Source of the DNA: Gaiellasilicea sp963850995
Lineage (GTDB): Bacteria > Actinomycetota > Thermoleophilia > Gaiellales > Gaiellaceae
Assembly: GCA_963850995.1 (NCBI GenBank)
Contig: CAWKNQ010000015.1
Location: 1 to 64,000, forward strand
Length of the DNA stretch: 64,000 nt
Reading direction: 5' to 3'
Position numbers and translations under genes: made by a program. The notes below the pieces were generated by a model, which was not told where the DNA came from, did no database searches, and saw only the letters and a list, made by a program, of their open reading frames with translations. Positions 56,598-64,000 of this stretch are shown in pieces (the first letter of the stretch is position 1; every line of letters begins with the position of its first letter).

Positions 56598-57743
56598 CTA
56601 CTCGACGGGCGCCTCGTCGCCGGATGTCTCGCCGAGCCTCGCGATCCAGGCCGCGAGGAGCGGGTCGATCACGACGTAGAGATCTCCCTGCTGCTCGACC
56701 GTCGCGTTCGCGGTCAGTCCTTTCAGCGCCGCGCTTGCGGTGCTCTTCGGCAGGTCGAACTGCTCGAGCACGCGCCGCTGGAACGGCGAGCCCTCGCCGG
56801 CGACCACGGCGCGTAGCGTCTTCTGGGCGCTCGTCGAGAGCCGGCGCCAGTGCGCGTCGAACTCCGGCTGGAGCTCGGCGAGCGCGGTGGTGTAGGCGCG
56901 CGTCCAGTCGGCGAGCGTGGCGGTGCCGCCGGGCTCCACTTCCTCCCAGAGCCGGTGGGCGAGCAGCATGGCGCGCTGCGGGTGCCCTTGCGCGGCGTCG
57001 GTGAGCGGGTTCACGGCCTCGCCGACGCTGCGTCCCGACTCGGTGAAGCGCTGTACGACGTACCTGGCGATGTCGGCATCGGCGAGCCTGCCCAGGCGCA
57101 TCGGCACGGCCTGGCCGTAGAGCGGGCGCTCCTTGTTCTCGAACAGCTCGCGCATCAGTCCCGGCTCCGACCCGGCGAACACGAACGACGCCACCTCGCC
57201 CTGGAACTGGATGTGGCTGCGCAGGACGGCGTCCATCTGCTTGACCTTCGTGATGTCCTGGAACTCGTCGAGCACGATCAGGGCGCGGAACCCACCGCTC
57301 TCCTCGAGGCGGAGCGGCAGATCGAGCAGCGTGTGCAGCGCCGGAAGGGGGTCGGACCGGGGGCTCAGCTGCAGCCTCGCGCTGATCCCGAACGCGCCGA
57401 GCGAGAGGCCGAGCCCGGTGCCCTGCAGGAACTCCTCGATCCGCGCACGCGTCTTCCCCTTCAGCTGCCGCGCGTACGCGCGCTCGAACCTGATCGCGAC
57501 GTCGGCCACCGAGAGCACGCCGTAGAGGTCGACGAGGATCGGGATCATCCCCTCCTGGCGCTCCGCGTCCCGGAGCACGCGCCGGAGCAGGCTCGTCTTG
57601 CCGTACTTCCGCGGCGCGTACAGCCGGACGTAGTGGCCGCCGACCGCCGCGGCGAGCAGCCGCTGCGTCTCGTCGTCGCGGTCGATCACGTCGTCGGGCG
57701 CGATCGGGTGGGAGTAGACGAAGGGGTTGACGTCGGTAATCAC
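56598..57743 (-). CDS. AAA/STAND-type ATPase with C-terminal winged helix
   Basis: 381 residues from GTG 57743 (VITDVNPFVYSHPIAPDDVI). Walker A variant YAPRKYGKTSLLRRVL, where the first Gly is Ala; Walker B ALIVLDEFQDITKVKQM; sensor-like FVFAGSEPGLMRELFENKER; and MRLGRLADADIARYVVQRFT. The C-terminal 90 residues are a winged HTH (STSAQKTLRAVVAGEG, DLPKSTASAALKGLTANATV). This is the archaeal-type ATPase group fused to an HTH, often linked to defence or unknown regulation. Its upstream region has an unusual array of palindromes. Confidence 0.82.
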   Translation of the reverse strand: MITDVNPFVYSHPIAPDDVIDRDDETQRLLAAAVGGHYVRLYAPRKYGKTSLLRRVLRDAERQEGMIPILVDLYGVLSVADVAIRFERAYARQLKGKTRARIEEFLQGTGLGLSLGAFGISARLQLSPRSDPLPALHTLLDLPLRLEESGGFRALIVLDEFQDITKVKQMDAVLRSHIQFQGEVASFVFAGSEPGLMRELFENKERPLYGQAVPMRLGRLADADIARYVVQRFTESGRSVGEAVNPLTDAAQGHPQRAMLLAHRLWEEVEPGGTATLADWTRAYTTALAELQPEFDAHWRRLSTSAQKTLRAVVAGEGSPFQRRVLEQFDLPKSTASAALKGLTANATVEQQGDLYVVIDPLLAAWIARLGETSGDEAPVE

Positions 57744-57832
57744 GGTGCCGAAGCATCGTACCGGATGGTGCCAAGTGTTGGCACTAGGCGGGACGTAATT
57801 CCGGCACCGGGCGGTGCCACGTTTCGGTACCG
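57744..57832 (-). promoter_or_regulatory. Palindrome array upstream of the ATPase gene
   Basis: Contains GTGCCAA-GTG-TTGGCAC (57,768-57,784), GGCACC-GGGC-GGTGCC (57,803-57,818) and further GGTGCC/GGTACC half-sites at 57,744 and 57,826. Six half-sites of consensus GGTGCC in 90 bp is far above chance. Likely a multi-site operator, perhaps for the HTH of the ATPase itself. Confidence 0.6.
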
Positions 57833-58753
57833 TCAGCCCGAGGCTCGCCTGGCCGCCCGCCGGTCGGCGATGGTGTTCACCAGCCACAGCGCGAAGACCG
57901 CGTACGCCCAGCCGAGCAGGATGTCGACGAGGTAGTGCTCGGCGGTGTAGACGAGCGCGAACGCCATCGCGATCGGGTAGGCGGCCAGGAGCGCCCGAGC
58001 CCACACCGGTGCGGAGCGCCAGAGGAAGAGCGTGATCAGCAGCGTGTACGCGGCGTGAAGGGACGGGACGGCGGCGACCGGGTTCGCGTACTCCGCGCCG
58101 CGCTCGAACAGGCCCTCGAAGGAGAAGGAGACGAACGGGATCTCGCCCGAGATGGGCCCGATCGAGCGCGTCGTCCAGTCGAGCACGCCCTCGCGGCTGG
58201 CGAGCCAGGGCGGCGCCGCCGGGAAGAGCGCGTAGGTCGCGAACCCCATCGCAGCCAGCAGCGAGACCGTGGCGACGTAGCGGCGGAAGCGCGAGCGCGC
58301 GAAGAACCAGAGCAGCGCAGCGAGGAGGTACGTCGCCACGAAGTAGCTCATGTAGACGAGCCAGGCGGCGTAGTCGTACCAGTGCAGCTGCGACGCACCG
58401 TCCCAGAGCCGATCCTGTAGCCAGACCGTGGGGACGGCGCCCCCGCCGAGGAGCCGGTCGGCCTCGATCTGGGGACGGTAGTACGCCGAGAACAAGAGGC
58501 CGTCCGCGGCGCCTCGGAGCAGGTCGTACGCCCAGAGCACGAGCGCGAGCGGCAGCCAGTCGACGACGACGCCGCGGGCCCAGCCGCCGACGTTCGTGAT
58601 CGAGACCGCGAGCAGCCCGAGCACGATCCAGAGAAGGAGACGGTCCCGGGCGACCGGGACGCCGTCGCGCCACATGAACGCGCTCAGCACCGCGACGTAG
58701 AGCACCGGTGCGACCCAGCGCACCTGGCGACGTGAGGGGGAGGCGACCTCCAC
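57833..58753 (-). CDS. PAP2-family membrane phosphatase/phosphotransferase
   Basis: 306 residues with about six to seven membrane helices. The C-terminal half has the PAP2 motifs: NPVAAVPSLHAAYTLLITLF (second motif SxxHAA) and YTAEHYLVDILLGWAYA (third motif with His and Asp). It resembles the inositol-phosphotransferase/AUR1-like group (LHWYDYAAWLVYMSYFV, TYALFPAAPPWLA). May transfer a phospho-headgroup to lipid or dephosphorylate lipid phosphates at the outer face. Monocistronic. Confidence 0.83.
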   Translation of the reverse strand: MEVASPSRRQVRWVAPVLYVAVLSAFMWRDGVPVARDRLLLWIVLGLLAVSITNVGGWARGVVVDWLPLALVLWAYDLLRGAADGLLFSAYYRPQIEADRLLGGGAVPTVWLQDRLWDGASQLHWYDYAAWLVYMSYFVATYLLAALLWFFARSRFRRYVATVSLLAAMGFATYALFPAAPPWLASREGVLDWTTRSIGPISGEIPFVSFSFEGLFERGAEYANPVAAVPSLHAAYTLLITLFLWRSAPVWARALLAAYPIAMAFALVYTAEHYLVDILLGWAYAVFALWLVNTIADRRAARRASG

Positions 58754-58799
58754 CCGTCGAAGCTACCCAACAGCAAGCAAACCAGCGAGGAGGTTCTCG

Positions 58800-59345
58800 A
58801 TGTCTCCGTTCGCCCAGGCTGTAAGACGTCTCGGCAGCCGGCGGAGCGTGGTCGCACTGATCGTAGGCGGCGCAGTCGCCGTTGCAGTCGTCGTACCCTC
58901 GGTCTCCGCCGGTCCCGAGAGCGGGGCCGCCCCGGCTCCCGAAACCGGGTGCCCCAACGACAAGGCTCTCACCCCGATCAACATCTCCCAGGTGTCGTTG
59001 CCGCAGGGCCAGCTGCTGATCGACAAGCAGGAGATCACTCCGAACCCGGTGACGGCCTCGACGCAGTCCGTCCGTGTGCGCGTTCACATCACGGCGTGTA
59101 GCGGCCGCTCCGTCGGCGGCGCGCTCGTCTACGCCGAGCCGACGCCCTTCGAGCAATTCTCGCCTGAGGAGCAACCGACGGTGGCCGACGGCTGGGCCAC
59201 GCTCACCTTGACCAGGCAGCAATTCTGGCCGGCGTCACCGCGGCAGCAGCTCCTCGTCATCTTCCTCCGCGCGCGGAAGGGGAGCGAGGACCTGCTCGGC
59301 GGCGTCTCGGCCCGTCGGCTCGTCTCGTTCCCGGTCGAGCTCTGA
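58800..59345 (+). CDS. Secreted protein of unknown function
   Basis: 181 residues, ATG with GAGGAGG upstream. Signal/anchor RRSVVALIVGGAVAVAVVVP followed by an Ala/Pro-rich linker, then a domain with two cysteines (TGCPNDKAL and ITACSGRS), QVRVHIT-type beta strands (SVRVRVHITACS, GALVYAEPTPFEQF, GWATLTLTRQQFWP, LLVIFLRARK). An Ig-like or cell-surface beta sandwich is likely. Followed by a strong terminator. Confidence 0.65.
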   Translation: MSPFAQAVRRLGSRRSVVALIVGGAVAVAVVVPSVSAGPESGAAPAPETGCPNDKALTPINISQVSLPQGQLLIDKQEITPNPVTASTQSVRVRVHITACSGRSVGGALVYAEPTPFEQFSPEEQPTVADGWATLTLTRQQFWPASPRQQLLVIFLRARKGSEDLLGGVSARRLVSFPVEL

Positions 59346-59354
59346 CCTGACCGG

Positions 59355-59386
59355 CTGCGGGGAGGCCGGACGAGGCCTCCCCGCAG
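59355..59386 (+). terminator. Strong hairpin terminator
   Basis: 13-bp perfect stem CTGCGGGGAGGCC / GGCCTCCCCGCAG with loop GGACGA, 10 bp after the preceding stop. No T-run. Confidence 0.7.
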
Positions 59387-59452
59387 TGCCGACGTAAGGC
59401 TTCGCCTGCCGGCGACACCAATCCCTCCGACACCCGACACGAGGAGGAGGGA

Positions 59453-59827
59453 ATGGCACGAGATCTGGTCATCGTCGCGTGCGCGATCAGCGCCGGCATC
59501 CACGCTGCGCTCGCGCCCGGCCATCTCGCCGAGGGCATGGCCGCCGGCGTCGCGTTCGGCGTCGCCGCGGCACTGCTTGCCGGTGCCGCCGTCCTGCTGA
59601 CGCGGGAGCCGAGCGCTCCCGTTCTGTTCGGCGCCGCCGCCGTCTTCGCCGGCCTGATCGCGAGCTACGCGCTTGCGGTGACGACGGGCCTGCCGCTCCT
59701 CCATCCGGAGCCGGAGCCCGTCGAGGCTCTCGCGCTCTTCACGAAGGCGGTCGAGGCGATCGGCCTCGTCGCCGCCGCGCACCTGTTGCTCGTACCAACT
59801 CCACGACCGAGAGGAGCTCTCGCATGA
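59453..59827 (+). CDS. Four-helix membrane protein
   Basis: 124 residues, ATG with GAGGAGGG upstream. MARDLVIVACAISAGIHAAL and PGHLAEGMAAGVAFGVAAAL form the first two helices with conserved-looking histidines, then VLFGAAAVFAGLIASYALAV and KAVEAIGLVAAAHLLLVP. Overlaps the next start by four bases. First gene of a four-gene unit that ends in a sigma/anti-sigma pair. Confidence 0.7.
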   Translation: MARDLVIVACAISAGIHAALAPGHLAEGMAAGVAFGVAAALLAGAAVLLTREPSAPVLFGAAAVFAGLIASYALAVTTGLPLLHPEPEPVEALALFTKAVEAIGLVAAAHLLLVPTPRPRGALA

Positions 59828-60501
59828 ACACGCACGCCGTCCGTCCGATCCGGCTTGGCCTGGCCGCGCTCGTCGCGCTCGTCAGCGCCCTGGCCGCCCT
59901 CGCCGTCTCGAACGGGTCCGACGCCCACGCCCACGACACCGCGTCCGTCGCGGATGTCTCCGCCAAGGAGCTCAAGCTCCGGAACGACATGCGTGTTCTC
60001 TGGGAGGACCACGTCACCTGGACGCGCCTCGCCGTGATCAGCCTCGTCGGCGGCACGCCCGACACCGAGGCGACGGTCGCGCGCCTGCTTCGCAACCAGA
60101 CGGACATCGGCAACGCCGTCAAGCCGTTCTACGGCAGGGCCGCAGGCAACGCGCTGACGGGCGAGCTCCGCAAGCACATCCTGATCGCCGCTGACGTGAT
60201 CGCTGCCGCCAAGGCAGGCAACAAGGCCGAGCTCACCCGGCAACAGGCCCTGTGGGAGCAAAACGCCGACGACATCGCCGTGCTTTTGAGCAAGGCGAAC
60301 CCGCGCAACTGGAAGCAGCCGGCGCTGAAGGCGATGCTGCTCCAGCACCTGGGCTTGACGACCGGCGAGGTCGTCGCCCGGCTCGAGGAGCGGTGGGCGG
60401 ACGAGGTCGCGGCCTACGACCGCGTGCACCGGCACGCGCTCATGATGTCCGACGCCCTCTCGACGGGCATCGTCAAGCAGTTCCCGAGTCGTTTCGCCTG
60501 A
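59824..60501 (+). CDS. Secreted all-helical protein
   Basis: 225 residues. Signal peptide LGLAALVALVSALAALAVSN with cleavage near DAHAHD. The mature protein is helical: ELKLRNDMRVLWEDHVTWTR, LAVISLVGGTPDTEATVARL, TGELRKHILIAADVIAAAKA, LTRQQALWEQNADDIAVLLS, VAAYDRVHRHALMMSDALST. Conserved-looking WEDH, RKH and HRH histidines and acids could bind a metal or heme in a four-helix bundle. The family is seen elsewhere in bacteria but unnamed as far as I know. Confidence 0.7.
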   Translation: MNTHAVRPIRLGLAALVALVSALAALAVSNGSDAHAHDTASVADVSAKELKLRNDMRVLWEDHVTWTRLAVISLVGGTPDTEATVARLLRNQTDIGNAVKPFYGRAAGNALTGELRKHILIAADVIAAAKAGNKAELTRQQALWEQNADDIAVLLSKANPRNWKQPALKAMLLQHLGLTTGEVVARLEERWADEVAAYDRVHRHALMMSDALSTGIVKQFPSRFA

Positions 60502-60511
60502 GCCGCTCGGC

Positions 60512-61219
60512 ATGACTGCGGCCGCTGCGCTTATCGTGGAGCCGATGCCCGCAAGGACATCGGCTCCAGCAGCGTCCCTGACGCTCGTGCCCACGCTCGA
60601 CGAGGAGTCGCGTGAGTGGCTCCGCCGGCTGCGCGCCGAGGGAACGACCAGGGACGGAGCGGTGGGCGAGCTCCACGCGCTCCTCTTCCGCGCGGCCCGC
60701 TTCGAAGTCGCGCGACGCCGGCCGTCGCTCCCGCACCTGCGCGGGAACGACCTCGACGACATCGCCACCCAGGCCGCCGACGATGCGCTGGTCAGCGTGC
60801 TCAGGCGGCTCGACGACTTTCGCGGACTGAGCCGCTTCACGACGTGGGTCTACAAGTTCGCGTTGCTCGAGGCGGCGGTCAAGCTGCGGAAGCGGGCCTG
60901 GCAGGGTCGCGAAGTGCCGCTCGAGCCCGAGAGCTGGAGCGTCCTCGCAGGCCCCGAGCTCGGGCCGGACGACGCCGCCGAGCAGAGCGAGCTCGTGCGC
61001 GAGCTGCGGCTCGCGATCGCGGACGTCCTCACTCCGCATCAGCGCCGAGTTCTCGTCGCCCTGGCCGTGAACGGCGTCCCGATCGACGTGCTCGCCGAGC
61101 GTCTCGAGTCGACGCGAGGTGCGCTCTACAAGACCTTGCACGACGCCCGCCGGAAGCTGCGGGCGCACCTGGAAGACGTCGGGTTCCCACTCGACGAGCT
61201 CCTCGGGGAGGCACGATGA
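60512..61219 (+). CDS. ECF-type RNA polymerase sigma factor
   Basis: 235 residues; later ATG at 60,545 is an alternative start. Sigma-2 region: ARFEVARRRPSLPHLRGNDL, DDIATQAADDALVSVLRRLD and DFRGLSRFTTWVYKFALLEA, then sigma-4: DVLTPHQRRVLVALAVNGVP, IDVLAERLESTRGALYKTLH and DARRKLRAHL. Directs transcription of an extracytoplasmic-stress regulon. Its stop overlaps the anti-sigma start (ATGA). The two upstream genes encode membrane and secreted proteins that may belong to its regulon or signal. Confidence 0.92.
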   Translation: MTAAAALIVEPMPARTSAPAASLTLVPTLDEESREWLRRLRAEGTTRDGAVGELHALLFRAARFEVARRRPSLPHLRGNDLDDIATQAADDALVSVLRRLDDFRGLSRFTTWVYKFALLEAAVKLRKRAWQGREVPLEPESWSVLAGPELGPDDAAEQSELVRELRLAIADVLTPHQRRVLVALAVNGVPIDVLAERLESTRGALYKTLHDARRKLRAHLEDVGFPLDELLGEAR

Positions 61220-61452
61220 CGGAACGGCCTGATCTGAAGCCCACGCTCGGCCGCCTGCTCGGCCCGTCCGAGCCCGAAATCGGCTGCGAGGCCTGCTTCG
61301 ACCAGCTCGACCGGTACGTCGAGCTCGAGCTGGCGGGCGCCGATGTCGACGTCGCGATTCCGGGGCTGCGCGCGCATCTCGAGGGCTGCCCGGCGTGTCG
61401 TGAGGAGCACGAGAGCCTGCGCGCGCTGGTCGCCGGCGAGCACACCGTTTAA
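61216..61452 (+). CDS. Zinc-finger anti-sigma factor (ZAS type, soluble)
   Basis: 78 residues. CEACFDQLDRYVELELAG followed by LRAHLEGCPACREEHESL, i.e. the Hx3Cx2C zinc motif plus an upstream cysteine pair, which is the anti-sigma domain that grips ECF sigmas. No membrane segment, so it is a cytosolic sensor, perhaps of redox state through its cysteines. Coupled to the sigma gene by a four-base overlap. Confidence 0.88.
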   Translation: MTERPDLKPTLGRLLGPSEPEIGCEACFDQLDRYVELELAGADVDVAIPGLRAHLEGCPACREEHESLRALVAGEHTV

Positions 61453-61585
61453 CTCACGGTCGCCGCTCAGCCGGTGAAGCATTGCGGTGAACCCCCTTTC
61501 GGGCGATGGTGAAAGAGCCTCGCTGTGGCGAGGATAGACCCGTGACTCTCGCTCGCCGACCCGACGTTCGCGTGCGGGGCCGTCG

Positions 61586-63025
61586 ATGACCGACATCCGG
61601 CGGGCACTTCAGCTGGGCGGGTCGGCCGTCGCCGCGGCCCTGGCGATCTGCGTCGCGTTGATCGGTATCGACGCGCTGGTCGCGTGGAGCTCCGAAGCGG
61701 CGCTCCGGACCGTCGGCGACTACCTCTCGCTTGGGGCGATGGCGCTGGCTGCGCTGATCGGGATCGTCGCCCTGCTCCGTTGGGCGATCGCGCTCCTGAC
61801 CGCCTCGCATGCGCGTGCGCGCCATAGAGAGAAAGAGCTTGCGCGCCTGATGGCAGAGGCCCGAACGGACAACCTGACCGGCCTCGCGAATCACCGCGCC
61901 TTCCACGACGACCTGGCGGTCGAGATCGACCGGAGGAACAAGAAGGGCTTGGTGTTCAGCCTGATGGCGATCGACCTCGACGGCCTGAAGGCGGTGAACG
62001 ACACGCTCGGCCACCAGGCCGGCGACGCCCACATCGTTCGCCTGGCCGGCAACCTGCGCACCCAGACAGGAGCGGCGGGCACCGTCTACCGCACCGGCGG
62101 CGACGAGTTCATGATCCTGCTCCCGAACTGCCGCAACTGGCACGCGATCAACCTCGCGCACCGGATCCACGCCGCGACCGAGACTCCGCTCGGCACGCGC
62201 GCGCTCTCCATCGGCGTGACCGAGACGACAGGGACAGAGCACCGGCAGGCGCTCGTGCGCCAGGCCGACCTTGCGCTCTACGAGGCGAAGCGCGCGAGGC
62301 TCTCGGTCGTGTCCTACCGGCCCGGGATGGAGCCCGGCGGGCCGAAGAGGCACGCCGAAGGCGTCTCGTCCGAGCAGCGGGAGCTCGCCGCGGCGCTGGC
62401 GCGCACCGTCGACGCGCGCGACCACGGCACGAGCAACCACTCGGAGCTCGTGTCCGAGCTCGCGGTCTCGATCGCCGCGCTGCACGGGATCGAGGGCGAC
62501 CATCTCGAGCGGCTGCGCATCGCGGCCCTTCTGCACGACGTCGGCAAGATCGCCGTGCCCGACGCGATCCTGCACAAGCCGGCGGCCCTGGCAAGGAGCG
62601 AGCAGGCCCTGATGCGCGACCACGTCGCCGTCGGCGCGGACATCCTGATCGCGGCCGGGTTCCTCGAGGAGGCGCGCTGGGTCCTCCACCACCACGAGAA
62701 CTACGACGGGACCGGCTACCCGGAGCGGTTGCGCGGCGAGGAGATCCCGCTCGAGGCGCGGATCATCTCGGTCGCGGACGCGTTCGAGGCGATGACGGGA
62801 CCGCGCCCGTATCGCGAGCAACTGACGCTCGAGGAGGCGCTCGACGAGCTCGTCGAGCGCAGCGACACGCAGTTCGACGGCTCGTGCGTGCGGGCCCTCG
62901 TGGAGGTCCTCGGCGCCTCGCCGACTCCGGCGCCGACGCTCGTCCCCGTCGCGACACGCACGCGGGTCTCAAGTTTCGCGCGCGTGAAGCCGATCATCCT
63001 TGAACCTGCCAGGAGGGCCTCGTGA
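61586..63025 (+). CDS. GGDEF plus HD-GYP protein (c-di-GMP turnover)
   Basis: 479 residues. Two N-terminal membrane helices (AAALAICVALIGIDALVAWS, LGAMALAALIGIVALLRW). GGDEF domain: TDNLTGLANHRAFHDDLAVE, IDLDGLKAVNDTLGHQAGDA and RTGGDEFMILLP at about residues 170-181, intact active site. HD-GYP domain from about 270: ALLHDVGKIAVPDAILHK, RDHVAVGADILIAAGF, VLHHHENYDGTGYPERLRGE and SVADAFEAMTGPRPYR, with the HD, HH and GTGYP signatures intact. Potentially makes and degrades c-di-GMP at the membrane; could influence the pilus motor PilB. Confidence 0.92.
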   Translation: MTDIRRALQLGGSAVAAALAICVALIGIDALVAWSSEAALRTVGDYLSLGAMALAALIGIVALLRWAIALLTASHARARHREKELARLMAEARTDNLTGLANHRAFHDDLAVEIDRRNKKGLVFSLMAIDLDGLKAVNDTLGHQAGDAHIVRLAGNLRTQTGAAGTVYRTGGDEFMILLPNCRNWHAINLAHRIHAATETPLGTRALSIGVTETTGTEHRQALVRQADLALYEAKRARLSVVSYRPGMEPGGPKRHAEGVSSEQRELAAALARTVDARDHGTSNHSELVSELAVSIAALHGIEGDHLERLRIAALLHDVGKIAVPDAILHKPAALARSEQALMRDHVAVGADILIAAGFLEEARWVLHHHENYDGTGYPERLRGEEIPLEARIISVADAFEAMTGPRPYREQLTLEEALDELVERSDTQFDGSCVRALVEVLGASPTPAPTLVPVATRTRVSSFARVKPIILEPARRAS

Positions 63026-63321
63026 TCCACGGCACGTCCAAACGACAACCGACCGTTCAGCAACGCCGCCGGCGCCTGCCGTGGTGGGTCGTCGTGCCGT
63101 GGCTGGTCGCCTGCGTCATCCTCGTCGGCGCCGCTGTCGCCGGCGTGTTCCCGCACGCCGTGAAGTCCGATCCCGGACCTCCCGGCCACGTCGGCGCGCT
63201 CGTCTGGGGCAACGGCGTCTTCTCGAACAAGCTCGAGCTCGAGGCCTGGCTCCGCATGCGGGGCGTCTCGTACGAGGCGTGGGCGCGGAAGCACCCCGCC
63301 GCCGTGAAGCTGCTCAAGTAG
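63022..63321 (+). CDS. Small membrane protein with conserved tail
   Basis: 99 residues; GTG overlaps the stop of the GGDEF/HD-GYP gene. Basic N-terminus, one membrane helix (WWVVVPWLVACVILVGAAVA), then GHVGALVWGNGVFSNKLELE and AWLRMRGVSYEAWARKHPAA. The end reads like a short peptidoglycan- or protein-binding helix pair seen in small actinobacterial proteins. Function unknown. Confidence 0.65.
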   Translation: MIHGTSKRQPTVQQRRRRLPWWVVVPWLVACVILVGAAVAGVFPHAVKSDPGPPGHVGALVWGNGVFSNKLELEAWLRMRGVSYEAWARKHPAAVKLLK

Positions 63322-63710
63322 TCAAACGCTCCAGGTCGCCCTGGCCGAGCAGGACTCGCCGCGGCGCTGTGCCGTTGCTCTGACGACGTCCGCGCCGGCC
63401 GGATTCGCGACCACTTGCGCGCCTCGAAGGAGCCGCTCGGTGCTCTCGTCACGCGCACCAGCCGGGCGACGCGCGTCCCGTCCCGGGTGAGCACGACCGT
63501 CCAGGCGACGCCGTTCCGGTTCTGGTCGACCTCGAACTCGACCTCGATCCTGCCGTCCTCTTCGCTCAGCTTCAGCTTCGCGGTGCTCGAGCCCGAGCAC
63601 GTCCCGCGGACGAGAACGTCGCCGTCCTTCGCCAGCGCCGGGGATCCGAGCGTGAGCATGACGAGCGCTCCGCAGAGCCCCACAACCATCGCTGCGTGCC
63701 GCATCTTCAT
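63322..63710 (-). CDS. Small secreted protein, one missing base
   Basis: ATG 63710 (MKMRHAAMVVGLCGALVMLT), signal peptide cleaved near ALA-KDGD. The mature domain: VLVRGTCSGSSTAKLKLSEE, GRIEVEFEVDQNRNGVAWTV and RAPSGSFEARK. A one-base loss near 63,412 shifts the frame; it resumes VVANPAGADVVRATAQRRGE and ends SARATWSV at 63,322. Two cysteines probably form a disulfide. Similar small secreted domains with GxCSxxSxxxLK starts are common in actinobacteria; function unknown. Confidence 0.65.
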
Positions 63711-63780
63711 CGAACTGCACCCCTTTCGGTCGACATCCCGGAGAGCATTGCCGAGCCCGTCCAAGGTGCGGGTAAGGCCC

Positions 63781-63796
63781 GGGTAAGGGGTTACCC
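63781..63796. promoter_or_regulatory. Palindrome upstream of the ABC ATPase gene
   Basis: GGGTAA-GGGG-TTACCC, perfect 6-bp arms, preceded by two more GGGTAAGG units (63,770 onward). Lies 42 bp upstream of the GTG at 63,838 and 71 bp upstream of the divergent secreted-protein gene. Candidate operator. Confidence 0.45.
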
Positions 63797-63837
63797 AATC
63801 TTCGCGGAGCCCTTGGCCGGGCACGTACGCTAGAGCG

Positions 63838-64000
63838 GTGAGGGGCCGGCGGCAGGCGGTCGAGATCGTCTTCGACCAGGCGACCAAGCAGTACCCCGGC
63901 CGCGCCGCTGCGGCGGTCGACGCACTGTCGCTCACGATCCCGGCGGGTGAGGTCTGCTGCCTCGTCGGGCCTTCCGGCGGCGGCAAGACCACGGCGATGA
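63838..64000 (+). CDS. ABC transporter ATP-binding protein, OpuCA/ProV-like (N-terminal part)
   Basis: GTG at 63838; the gene runs off the window after 54 codons. VEIVFDQATKQYPGRAAAAV then DALSLTIPAGEVCCLVGPSG and Walker A GPSGGGKTT. The FxxxTKxYPG and SLTIPAGE spacing is that of glycine betaine/choline (quaternary amine) importer ATPases, so compatible-solute uptake is the likely role, but other importer ATPases look similar in this region. Confidence 0.75.
   Translation, partial: MRGRRQAVEIVFDQATKQYPGRAAAAVDALSLTIPAGEVCCLVGPSGGGKTTAM

Noticed and set aside
61491..61540. Possible fourth copy of the pilus-locus promoter dyad before the GGDEF/HD-GYP gene
   Set aside because: The right arm is GGGCGA, not GGGGGT, and the distance to a GATA-like box is too long; kept only as a weak relative.
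1..64000. CRISPR arrays, rRNA genes, complete insertion sequences, integrase genes
   Set aside because: Looked for and not found; the only repeats are the tRNA-derived copies, the 68-bp duplication, the operator iterons and the short inverted-repeat element.

Overview
The window is very GC-rich with a strong G/C third-position bias and frequent GTG starts. The gene set fits a high-GC actinobacterium: BTAD/AfsR regulators, a single-membrane type IV pilus locus with PilM-N-O, ECF sigma with zinc-finger anti-sigma, and a cyclic-nucleotide-binding-domain thioredoxin-reductase-like flavoprotein. I infer class Thermoleophilia (Gaiella/Solirubrobacter-like), probably a metagenome-derived contig; this is inference, because there is no rRNA gene in the window.

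Layout. 1-13.7 kb: tail of a GH15 glucoamylase/trehalase, a DUF1269 membrane protein, an ABC-2 exporter pair, an MFS exporter / BBE flavin oxidase / luciferase-like oxidoreductase cluster, then a translationally coupled sensor kinase / HTH-less LacI-type sensor / NarL regulator operon, a lone receiver protein and a BTAD regulator. 13.7-21.6 kb: a junction holding tRNA 3' fragments, then a second DUF1269 protein, a 951-residue BTAD-ATPase-TPR regulator, coiled-coil and small membrane proteins, DUF1003, an AI-2E-family permease, and an intergenic stretch with another tRNA-Asp 3' half and an intact tRNA-Thr. 21.6-30.4 kb: second BBE oxidase, proline-iminopeptidase-like hydrolase, LURP-one-like protein, several small secreted or membrane proteins, a Ca2+/H+ exchanger, tRNA-Tyr and a geranylgeranyl-reductase-family flavoprotein.

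30.4-44.6 kb is a complete type IV pilus locus in one direction: PilX-like protein, PilT paralogue 1, PilW-like minor pilin, prepilin peptidase, PilB, a small unknown, major pilin PilA, PilT paralogue 2, PilM, PilN, PilO, a SPOR protein in the PilP position, a PilV-like minor pilin, PilC, and a lipoprotein whose body looks like a pilin head. Three of its promoters carry the same G-tract dyad. 44.6-54.9 kb is accessory: a secreted beta-propeller, a HEPN/MNT toxin-antitoxin pair with a 20-bp-period operator array, secreted proteins, an alpha/beta hydrolase, a lysyl-oxidase-like protein, a 169-bp inverted-repeat element, a TetR-controlled small membrane operon with two clear operators, and a DUF433/DUF5615 toxin-antitoxin pair. 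54.9-64 kb: cNMP-binding thioredoxin-reductase-like flavoprotein, an AAA ATPase with a palindrome-rich upstream region, a PAP2-family membrane protein, a membrane/secreted-helical/ECF sigma/anti-sigma operon, a GGDEF plus HD-GYP protein, and the start of an ABC ATPase like OpuCA.

A striking property of the sequence is the number of genes interrupted by single extra G or C bases: at least sixteen genes, densest in the minor pilins at 30.7-34.3 kb. The frames resume perfectly after removing one base, so many of these are probably consensus errors rather than biology. Such genes are listed over their full span with the indel position.
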